A DNA stretch of 5,140 bases from Myxococcales bacterium (GTDB lineage: Bacteria > Myxococcota_A > Polyangia > Haliangiales > J016): assembly GCA_014238595.1 (NCBI GenBank), contig JABAAV010000094.1, positions 1 to 5,140 on the forward strand, written 5' to 3'. The notes under the pieces are model-generated. The model made no database searches and had not been told where the DNA came from. It worked only from the letters and a program-made list of their open reading frames with translations. Shown here one piece after another: positions 1 to 5,140 of this stretch (position 1 is the first letter of the stretch; every line of letters starts with the position of its first letter). A program made the position numbers and the translations under genes.

Positions 1-598
1 GAAGCAATCGATGAATCATTGGACCACGCCAAACAACGGCTTCCTTCTGTTCAACAAAGAAACCAATCGACATGGCTTTAATACCATGATGAATGCTAGG
101 AATAATTTTTTGTTCCGATGCGGATTCTGCAGGTGTCTGAGCAGCACCTAACATCGTTGGAATAGACGGTCCAAAAATATCTGCATCCAATAGACCAACT
201 GAAGCACCATGCTTGGACAATGCCAATGCAAGATTTGTGGCTACCGTTGATTTTCCAACACCACCTTTACCTGCAGCAACAGCAATAATATTTTTAACTT
301 CAGGTAATCGTGCCTTATCTCCTGATGGAGGTAAGGCTGCAACCTGATATGAATAATCAATTGTAATGTTTTGGTTACCTAGATCAGCCAATGCCTTTTT
401 AATCAGACCTTCTAATTCTAATTTCATTGATTCAGGATAGGCGTGGGTGACAAGCTCTATTGACAGTTTAATATGACCATCATCAACAAGAGAAATATCT
501 TTCACTTGCTTGAGTGTGATCAAATCTTTATCTAATGCGGGATCAGATATTGTTCGTAGTCTCTCTTGAATCGTTTCTTGGGTGAGTTTAGGCATCAT
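1..598 (-). CDS. mrp: Mrp/ApbC-family Fe-S cluster carrier ATPase, C-terminus beyond the window
   Basis: The first 199 residues of a leftward protein are visible; the C-terminal part lies beyond base 1. Residues about 5-85 look like an N-terminal MIP18/DUF59-type domain (RLRTISDPALDKDLITL at 13-29). It has no cysteine in the segment LVTHAYPESMK, where many MIP18 domains carry one; as I recall, E. coli Mrp lacks it too. A short linker leads to the ParA/MinD-type P-loop domain. The deviant Walker A GKGGVGKST is at 110-118, followed by LLDADIFGPSIPTMLG (136-151) and WRGPM (190-194), all typical of Mrp/ApbC/NBP35 proteins. In this family the ATPase binds and transfers Fe-S clusters in the cytosol as a dimer, usually through a C-terminal CxxC that falls outside this window. 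It starts 17 bases after ribA ends, so co-transcription is likely. The start is ATGATG with no clear Shine-Dalgarno; either Met is possible. The family call is firm; its client proteins are unknown. Confidence 0.95.
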   Translation of the reverse strand, partial: MMPKLTQETIQERLRTISDPALDKDLITLKQVKDISLVDDGHIKLSIELVTHAYPESMKLELEGLIKKALADLGNQNITIDYSYQVAALPPSGDKARLPEVKNIIAVAAGKGGVGKSTVATNLALALSKHGASVGLLDADIFGPSIPTMLGAAQTPAESASEQKIIPSIHHGIKAMSIGFFVEQKEAVVWRGPMIHRLL

Positions 599-615
599 GA
601 TCTATTGGAATAATT

Positions 616-1200
616 TTAAGGATTAATATGACCCATTTTAATTTTTTTCGTTTTAATATAATAGGCATTATGTTCTGTTGATTGAATCCAATGCGGTATT
701 TGCTTGGTCACAACAATGCCAGATTGTTCTAAGCTCTTTATTTTTTCAGGATTATTGGTCATAATTTGTATGTTATTAACACCCAAAGCAAGCAATATCT
801 TTGCTGCAATATCATACGTACGTTCATCAATATTAAATCCTAACATCACATTAGCATCTGCTGTATCTTTGCCTTGATCTTGCAAAGAATAAGCACGGAT
901 TTTATTACCCAAGCCAATACCACGACCTTCTTGGCGCAAATAAACCAAGACACCTGATCCATGGTCAGCAATTTGCTGCAACGCATGATCAAATTGTGGG
1001 AGACAATCACAGCGCAGGGATCCAAAGACCTCTCCAGTCAAACATTCAGAATGAACTCGAACTAATGTAGGTTCTTGGGCATAATCACCCAAACAAAGTG
1101 CCACATGTTCTTCGTTGTCAAATCGAAAAACAATGCAGCGAAATTTTCCATGCACTGTAGGCAAGAAACATTCAGCATATCGTGTATCATCTGACATCAT
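616..1200 (-). CDS. ribA: GTP cyclohydrolase II
   Basis: The 194-residue product matches the usual length of monofunctional RibA (about 196 in E. coli). The enzyme converts GTP to 2,5-diamino-6-ribosylamino-4(3H)-pyrimidinone 5'-phosphate, with release of formate and pyrophosphate, as the first committed step of riboflavin synthesis in the cytosol. Visible signatures are RVHSECLTGE (48-57), the zinc ligands Cys53, Cys64 and Cys66, LRQEGRGIGLGNKIRAYSLQDQG (88-110) with Tyr104, DERTYD with Arg127 at the catalytic arginine position, and TNNPEKI (148-154). No RibB (DHBP synthase) domain precedes it, so it is not a RibBA fusion. One variation: CDC is followed by LPQF where E. coli has GFQL. The gene leads a leftward pair with mrp 17 bases downstream. 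The start is a double ATG with no strong Shine-Dalgarno; translation from the second Met would remove one residue. A candidate promoter lies at 1282-1308. Confidence 0.97.
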   Translation of the reverse strand: MMSDDTRYAECFLPTVHGKFRCIVFRFDNEEHVALCLGDYAQEPTLVRVHSECLTGEVFGSLRCDCLPQFDHALQQIADHGSGVLVYLRQEGRGIGLGNKIRAYSLQDQGKDTADANVMLGFNIDERTYDIAAKILLALGVNNIQIMTNNPEKIKSLEQSGIVVTKQIPHWIQSTEHNAYYIKTKKIKMGHINP

Positions 1201-1281
1201 TTGCTATCGTCATTGTTAACACACCATTGAAACAAACAATAGATCTTTGAGTCGTTAAGAGAGGACATGTTAATACAATTC

Positions 1282-1308
1282 ATTATGGCATGGACAGAGA
1301 GGTTTCAA
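1282..1308 (-). promoter_or_regulatory. Candidate sigma-70 promoter for ribA-mrp
   Basis: Read on the minus strand, TTGAAA (1308-1303, 5 of 6 to the -35 consensus) is followed by a short 15-base spacer and CATAAT (1287-1282, 5 of 6 to the -10 consensus). TGC lies directly upstream of the -10, forming an extended -10 motif that could offset the short spacer. Transcription would begin near 1275 and leave a leader of about 75 bases before ribA. This rests on motif matching by eye. Confidence 0.4.
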
Positions 1309-1371
1309 TCATTTTAAGTCAGCCTAAAATCAAATAACATGACATCGAAAAAATCAGAATTATCACAGAGA

Positions 1372-1400
1372 TTGATACAACACTACTCTGTCATGACAAT
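1372..1400 (+). promoter_or_regulatory. Candidate sigma-70 promoter for the ABC exporter pair
   Basis: TTGATA (1372-1377, 5 of 6 to the -35 consensus) is separated by the ideal 17 bases from GACAAT (1395-1400, 4 of 6 to the -10 consensus). Transcription would start near 1407 and give a leader of about 114 bases before the ATG at 1521. The -10 overlaps a perfect palindrome, so a repressor could control it. Such matches are common in AT-rich DNA, so confidence is modest. Confidence 0.35.
1389..1398. promoter_or_regulatory. Perfect palindrome TGTCATGACA, possible operator
   Basis: TGTCATGACA equals its own reverse complement and overlaps the -10 element of the candidate rightward promoter, a usual place for a repressor site. 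A partial copy, CATGACA, occurs upstream at 1338-1344. No regulator gene is in the window, so the binding protein is unknown. A 10-base palindrome can arise by chance. Confidence 0.25.
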
Positions 1401-1520
1401 GATAACATTGGTGAATGTGCACAGATCTATCTTTCCTTGGTTTCCTTGAATGTGTTCAAGATAAGAACGGTACTCTTTAATTTAAGTTTTTACGATTTTG
1501 TTGATATAAGCACGTTGTCT

Positions 1521-3278
1521 ATGTTTATGAAACATCTATGGAGTTTTCTTTATCCGTATCGAACACAAACATATTTAGGCATTGGTGCGATATTCGTTAC
1601 TAATCTCTTTGCTGTGACAATTCCATGGCTATTGGGTTTGAGCATTGAGATCCTTGAAACAGATCATCAAACAGTCCTCATACTGGTTTTGATTATGATC
1701 TTATTGGCTATCTTACAAGCATTTTTTCGGATCAAATCTCGCACATTAATTTTTCTGACGGCACGAAACGCAGAACATAATTTGAGAATTAAATTGTTCG
1801 AACATTTGATGCTCCAATCACCGTCATATTATCGCAAACACATGACTGGAGATATGCTCTCTCGGATGACAAATGACATTCAAACTGTACGTCTGATTTT
1901 AGGATTTGGATTTCTCACTGTAGTTAATGCATTCTTTGTTTTTATCTTGTCACTCATCTTAATGATCAGTATTGATCTCTATCTAACCATTCTTGCATTA
2001 TTACCATTTCCATTTTTTATCATCATAATCAATAAAATATTTGCATCGCGCATCTTCAATAAAAGCCGCGAATTGCAACACTATTTAGGAAAAACATCAG
2101 CACAGATCCATGAAGATTTATTGGGCATTAACACCATAAAACTTTATGCGTTGGAATCGAATAAAATCGACACAATCACAACGATGTCTGAAACACTGTT
2201 GAAGAAAAACATCGCCTTGATGATTATCCGAAGTCAAATGGTGCCAATCGTGGGATCCATTGCTGCTATTAGTACTGCATTGTTACTTTGGCAAGGTGGT
2301 ATAGCCGTTATTGAAGAAGCCATCACCTTAGGTCAACTCATTCAATTAACACTCTATGTTGCACTTTTAGTATTTCCTTCTTTAGCAGTAGCGTTATCCA
2401 TTACGCTATTTCATCGCAGCCTTTCTGCATGGAATAGGATTAATGCCTTGTTTACAGATATTCCCACCATTGTTCAAAATACAAAACACAATGAAAAAGA
2501 ATACACATTTGGAGACATTGAGATTAAAAATCTAACGATAGCCATTGAAGAGCAAGAACTCATTCACAACATCTCATTGACTATTCCTGAAGGTTCATTC
2601 ACTGCTATCGTAGGCAAAACAGGTTCCGGTAAAAGCCTTATTGCAGAATCAATCGCACGCTTACAAGAAGTTGATGCTAATACTATTTTTGTAGGTCAAA
2701 AAGACATCACCACATGGCCACTGAAAACATTGCGACAACATATTGGTTATGCCCCACAAGAAGCATGGCTTTTTTCATCCACGATTACACGCAATATCGA
2801 ACAAGGAATCATTCACACAGGGAAACAAACCCCTGAAGAAACTGAACAACGCATCAAAAACGCAGCCAGTGTTGCAGGTCTTGATAGAGATTTACAAACA
2901 TTTCCCAATGGACTTGATACGTTAGTAGGAGAACGTGGCATTACGCTATCTGGTGGACAAAAACAACGTGTTGCTCTTGCTCGTGCAATTGCATCAGATC
3001 CACATTTACTTATCTTAGATGATGCACTCTCTTCCATTGATGTCGATACAGAAAAAATCATCTTAGATAAACTACGTGACACCATGGAAGGGAGAACGGT
3101 GATTCTTATTTCTCACAGAATTCCTGCTATTGCTCATGCTGATCAAATTGTCGTTTTGGATAACGGTGAACTTGCCGAACTAGGAACGCATACAACATTG
3201 CTTCAAAAACAAGGTCTTTATCACGATCTATATCATTCTTCGATTGCCGAACAACGCAGAAAAAATCATCATGCCTGA
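1521..3278 (+). CDS. ABC half-transporter, MdlA-like subunit of a heterodimeric exporter
   Basis: The 585-residue product has an N-terminal type I exporter transmembrane domain, with six hydrophobic segments near 17-42, 50-70, 125-147, 152-175, 238-258 and 269-294. A C-terminal ATPase domain follows. ATPase motifs are Walker A GKTGSGKS (365-372), Q-loop Gln413, VGERG (469-473), signature LSGGQ (476-480), Walker B LLILDD (496-501) and H-switch His532. Asp501 replaces the catalytic Glu, so ATP bound by this subunit's Walker motifs is probably hydrolysed poorly. The A-loop aromatic also seems absent: LTIAI stands where MdlA has FTYP. I chose the ATG at 1521 because MFMKHLWSFLYPYR begins where MdlA-type proteins begin. 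A weak ATAAG lies 10 bases upstream, and ATG 1527 is an alternative. A TTG at 1437 would add 28 unsupported residues. It resembles E. coli MdlA and Bacillus YheI/BmrC proteins. It probably exports a substrate across the inner membrane, but the substrate cannot be told. Confidence 0.92.
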   Translation: MFMKHLWSFLYPYRTQTYLGIGAIFVTNLFAVTIPWLLGLSIEILETDHQTVLILVLIMILLAILQAFFRIKSRTLIFLTARNAEHNLRIKLFEHLMLQSPSYYRKHMTGDMLSRMTNDIQTVRLILGFGFLTVVNAFFVFILSLILMISIDLYLTILALLPFPFFIIIINKIFASRIFNKSRELQHYLGKTSAQIHEDLLGINTIKLYALESNKIDTITTMSETLLKKNIALMIIRSQMVPIVGSIAAISTALLLWQGGIAVIEEAITLGQLIQLTLYVALLVFPSLAVALSITLFHRSLSAWNRINALFTDIPTIVQNTKHNEKEYTFGDIEIKNLTIAIEEQELIHNISLTIPEGSFTAIVGKTGSGKSLIAESIARLQEVDANTIFVGQKDITTWPLKTLRQHIGYAPQEAWLFSSTITRNIEQGIIHTGKQTPEETEQRIKNAASVAGLDRDLQTFPNGLDTLVGERGITLSGGQKQRVALARAIASDPHLLILDDALSSIDVDTEKIILDKLRDTMEGRTVILISHRIPAIAHADQIVVLDNGELAELGTHTTLLQKQGLYHDLYHSSIAEQRRKNHHA

Positions 3279-5007
3279 CGGTAAGCTTCGCGACATTTAT
3301 ATTCTCAAAAAATTGATACCTTTTGTGATACCACATCGCAAATTTATCTTTTTATCCATTCTATTGATTCCTTTGATGGTTGGTTTTGAATTGATTCAAC
3401 CTTTGCTGATTAAAATCGCGATCGACAATTATATAGGACAAAAGAGCCTAGAAGGTCTCCATTGGATCGTCCTATTGTTTTTTGCAGCAATTATATTGCA
3501 GGCATTAATTGGTTTTTTTCAGATCTACACTGTTCAGATTTTTGGACAGTTAACGATTCGAGATATTCGAATCACATCATACAAACATATCCTGAAACAA
3601 CGTCGTGCTTTCTTTGACAGAACATCGATTGGACAGCTCTTTACAAGAATAACCTCAGATGTAGATGCCATTAGTGAATTGTTTTCTACCGATGTTGTTA
3701 GGATTTTATCAGATGCATTTAAATTAATCGGAATCATCATCATTTTATTTTATTTCAACGCAAAAATGGCATTAATGATTTTGATTATTACGCCTTTACT
3801 GATCTTTATTGTTGAAAAAACACGACGCTCTATGCGACGGTCTTATCGTAGAATACAAGCAGCATTATCTCGTGTAAATACATATGCATCTGAACATATT
3901 GATGGAATCAAAGTTGTTCAAATGCTCACACGAACACAAGAAACCTGTGACAATTTCACTTTTCTCAGCAACAAATTCAAAAAAGCGAACTACAATGCCA
4001 TTCGAAGTGATGTTACTCTTTATGCCATTATAGAAGCGATTAGTGTCATCACCGTCGCTATCATCGTATGGCAAAGTGAACAATCCATGGGAGATTCAGT
4101 AATAACGATTGGATTAGTCGTTGCATTTATTGAATATACAAACAAGTTTTTCATTCCTGTTCGGAATCTTTCTCATCAATATACAATTATGCAAGCTGCG
4201 CTCACAGCCATAGAACGTGTTGTTGCGTTACTCAGCAAACATGAAGAAGATGCCCCAATTACACATACATCAAAAAAACCTCACACTCAGGCATACATTG
4301 AATTTCAAAATATCTCGTTTGCTTATGACAACAAAAATTTCATATTGAATGACATTTCATTTTCTGTTGCTCAAGGCGAAACAATTGCTATTTTAGGTGC
4401 AACGGGTTGTGGAAAATCGACAATGATTAAATTGTTAGCAAGGCTCTATGAACCTCAACAAGGATCAATTTTTATTAATCAAACACCATTGGTTTCCATG
4501 CCATCTAATGAAGTTAGACAATATGTCACTATTGTTCCTCAAGATACGTTTTTATTTCGAGGAACATTGCGAGAAAACATTCGATTTGAAGATGAAACTA
4601 TCAGTGATGAACAGATTCATTCTGTTTTGAACTATATTGGAGCAGATTTATTCAAAACAAATCGATCGTTAGATACCGCTGTGAATGAACATGGAAATAA
4701 TTTCTCACTAGGAGAAAAACAATTGATTTCATTTGCACGCGCGTTAATTCGAAATCCTCAAACGCTCATTTTAGATGAAGCAACGGCTTCTGTTGATCCA
4801 GATACAGAAAAAACCATTGAACAAAGTCTTCGCAAAATGATCAAAGGCAAAACGAATATTATTATTGCACATCGTCTCTCAACCATAAAACGAGCGAGTC
4901 GTATTCTAGTGATTGATCAAGGACAAATTAAAGAAGAAGGAACACATGATGAATTGTTGGCTAAACAGGCTCTTTATGCCAGTTTAGTGACCAATACGTT
5001 ACGTTAA
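3271..5007 (+). CDS. ABC half-transporter, MdlB-like subunit of a heterodimeric exporter
   Basis: The 578-residue partner of the preceding subunit has six membrane segments in roughly the first 300 residues (for example near 24-50, 64-90, 149-163, 164-182, 251-267 and 280-297), then an ATPase domain. Motifs are A-loop Tyr352, Walker A GATGCGKST (376-384), Q-loop Gln424, Walker B TLILDE with catalytic Glu503, ASVD D-loop and H-switch His534. The signature is degenerate: FSLGE (478-482) instead of LSGGQ. With Asp501 in the partner, this predicts one degenerate and one consensus ATP site per dimer, the consensus site pairing this Walker A/B with the partner's LSGGQ. The ATG at 3271 overlaps the upstream gene by 8 bases (ATGCCTGA), which implies translational coupling. 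A TTG at 3244 would lengthen the overlap to 35 bases and is less likely. The stop overlaps that of a leftward frame. Bases 4850-4930, covering the H-switch, recur downstream. Family firm; substrate unknown. Confidence 0.93.
   Translation: MPDGKLRDIYILKKLIPFVIPHRKFIFLSILLIPLMVGFELIQPLLIKIAIDNYIGQKSLEGLHWIVLLFFAAIILQALIGFFQIYTVQIFGQLTIRDIRITSYKHILKQRRAFFDRTSIGQLFTRITSDVDAISELFSTDVVRILSDAFKLIGIIIILFYFNAKMALMILIITPLLIFIVEKTRRSMRRSYRRIQAALSRVNTYASEHIDGIKVVQMLTRTQETCDNFTFLSNKFKKANYNAIRSDVTLYAIIEAISVITVAIIVWQSEQSMGDSVITIGLVVAFIEYTNKFFIPVRNLSHQYTIMQAALTAIERVVALLSKHEEDAPITHTSKKPHTQAYIEFQNISFAYDNKNFILNDISFSVAQGETIAILGATGCGKSTMIKLLARLYEPQQGSIFINQTPLVSMPSNEVRQYVTIVPQDTFLFRGTLRENIRFEDETISDEQIHSVLNYIGADLFKTNRSLDTAVNEHGNNFSLGEKQLISFARALIRNPQTLILDEATASVDPDTEKTIEQSLRKMIKGKTNIIIAHRLSTIKRASRILVIDQGQIKEEGTHDELLAKQALYASLVTNTLR
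4850..4930 (+). repeat. Direct repeat, left copy (inside the second ABC gene)
   Basis: This 81-base stretch encodes the region around the H-switch (NIIIAHRLSTI through VIDQGQI) of the second ABC subunit. It recurs at 5060-5140 with two differences. This copy sits in an intact frame with normal downstream coding sequence, so it is the parental one. Confidence 0.95.
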
Positions 5008-5060
5008 TTACCTAATTCAACGCCCAATGTCCGTGCGATACGAACCATTGCTCCTTCTGA
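5004..5060 (-). pseudogene. Possible C-terminal remnant of an unidentified leftward gene
   Basis: Read leftward, 5060-5004 encodes SEGAMVRIARTLGVELGN followed by TAA, which looks like a natural protein C-terminus. Its stop overlaps the ABC gene's stop tail to tail (TTAA at 5004-5007), a common arrangement for convergent genes. Upstream of this stretch the frame runs into the repeat copy at 5060-5140 and meets an in-frame stop at 5129-5127. The body of the gene is therefore missing here: displaced beyond the repeat or destroyed. I do not recognise the family from 18 residues. With so short a stretch, a chance open frame cannot be excluded. Confidence 0.35.
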
Positions 5061-5140
5061 AACGAATATTATTATTGCACATCGCCTCTCAACCATAAAA
5101 CGAGCGAGTCGTATTCTAGTGATTGGTCAAGGACAAATTA
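5060..5140 (+). repeat. Direct repeat, right copy (fragment of the ABC gene 3' end)
   Basis: Seventy-nine of 81 bases match 4850-4930 at a constant offset of 210. The differences are T to C at 5085 (silent, Arg) and A to G at 5126 (Asp to Gly if read as protein). Similarity begins abruptly at 5060: the base before differs, and the upstream ABC sequence is absent. It therefore lacks a start and most of the ATPase domain and cannot encode a working protein. It runs to the window edge still matching, so its true end is unseen. It may be the second unit of a 210-bp tandem duplication, a paralogous fragment, or an assembly artefact. Confidence 0.93.

Larger units (their letters stand above)
1201..1520. 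other. Divergent intergenic region between ribA and the ABC exporter genes
   Basis: About 320 bases carry no convincing gene. They separate the leftward ribA-mrp pair from the rightward ABC pair and should hold both promoters. I see one candidate promoter on each strand (1282-1308 minus, 1372-1400 plus) and a perfect 10-base palindrome (1389-1398) over the rightward -10 element. The rightward frame is open from about 1338 and has a TTG at 1437, but that extension would add 28 residues with no family resemblance. I therefore treat 1407-1520 as untranslated leader. No riboswitch, such as an FMN element, or tRNA was recognised. Confidence 0.6.

Noticed and set aside
1311..1330. Inverted repeat ATTTTA / TAAAAT with an 8-base loop
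   Set aside because: The stem is six A/T pairs only, too weak for a terminator, and no gene ends here.
1239..1430. Inverted 8-base words ATAGATCT (1239-1246) and AGATCTAT (1423-1430)
   Set aside because: They are short, contain the self-complementary AGATCT, and lie 176 bases apart, so chance is the likely explanation.
1432..1448. Two tandem TTTCCTTG words
   Set aside because: Two 8-base copies one base apart are too short to call a repeat element or binding array.
1437..1520. TTG-initiated 28-residue N-terminal extension of the first ABC subunit
   Set aside because: There is no family resemblance and no Shine-Dalgarno, and the product from ATG 1521 already matches the usual length and start of MdlA-type proteins.
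2743..2925. Rightward open frame of 60 codons
   Set aside because: It lies wholly inside the first ABC gene in another frame, with no recognisable protein pattern.
2813..3085. Leftward open frame of 90 codons
   Set aside because: It is antisense to the conserved ATPase domain of the first ABC gene and looks like a shadow of its codons.
3534..4083. Leftward open frames at 3534-3743 and 3865-4083
   Set aside because: Both are antisense to the membrane domain of the second ABC gene and show no independent evidence.
5060..5140. The right repeat copy as a mobile element end or attachment site
   Set aside because: The sequence is ABC-gene coding DNA, with no terminal inverted repeats, transposase, integrase or tRNA nearby. 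A tandem duplication or assembly error fits better.

Overview
The window comes from an AT-rich bacterial chromosome. The gene set resembles E. coli-type proteins (Mrp, monofunctional RibA, MdlA/MdlB-like ABC half-transporters), which suggests a low-GC proteobacterium, possibly a gammaproteobacterium. That placement is by resemblance only; nothing in the window fixes the species.

Layout: two genes run leftward. ribA (GTP cyclohydrolase II, 1200 to 616) is followed after 17 bases by an mrp/apbC-type P-loop ATPase (598 to 1, cut by the left window edge). A 320-base non-coding region (1201-1520) separates them from two rightward genes and holds one candidate promoter for each direction. The rightward pair encodes two ABC half-transporters (1521-3278 and 3271-5007) that overlap by 8 bases and are almost certainly co-translated subunits of one heterodimeric exporter.

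How the genes work together: the two ABC proteins have complementary defects. The first has LSGGQ but Asp in place of the catalytic Walker B Glu. The second has the Glu but a degenerate signature (FSLGE). Their dimer would therefore have one competent and one degenerate ATP site, as in known asymmetric exporters. RibA makes the first riboflavin intermediate. Mrp is an Fe-S cluster carrier or scaffold. The two are probably co-transcribed, but no direct biochemical link can be read from the sequence.

The oddest part is the right edge. Bases 5060-5140 repeat 4850-4930 (inside the second ABC gene) with only two differences, at a spacing of exactly 210. Between the ABC stop codon and the repeat lies what looks like the C-terminal end of a leftward gene whose reading frame is broken by the repeat. 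The simplest reading is a 210-bp tandem duplication whose second unit runs off the window; an assembly error is also possible. I see no mobile element, RNA gene, CRISPR array or obviously new multi-gene system.
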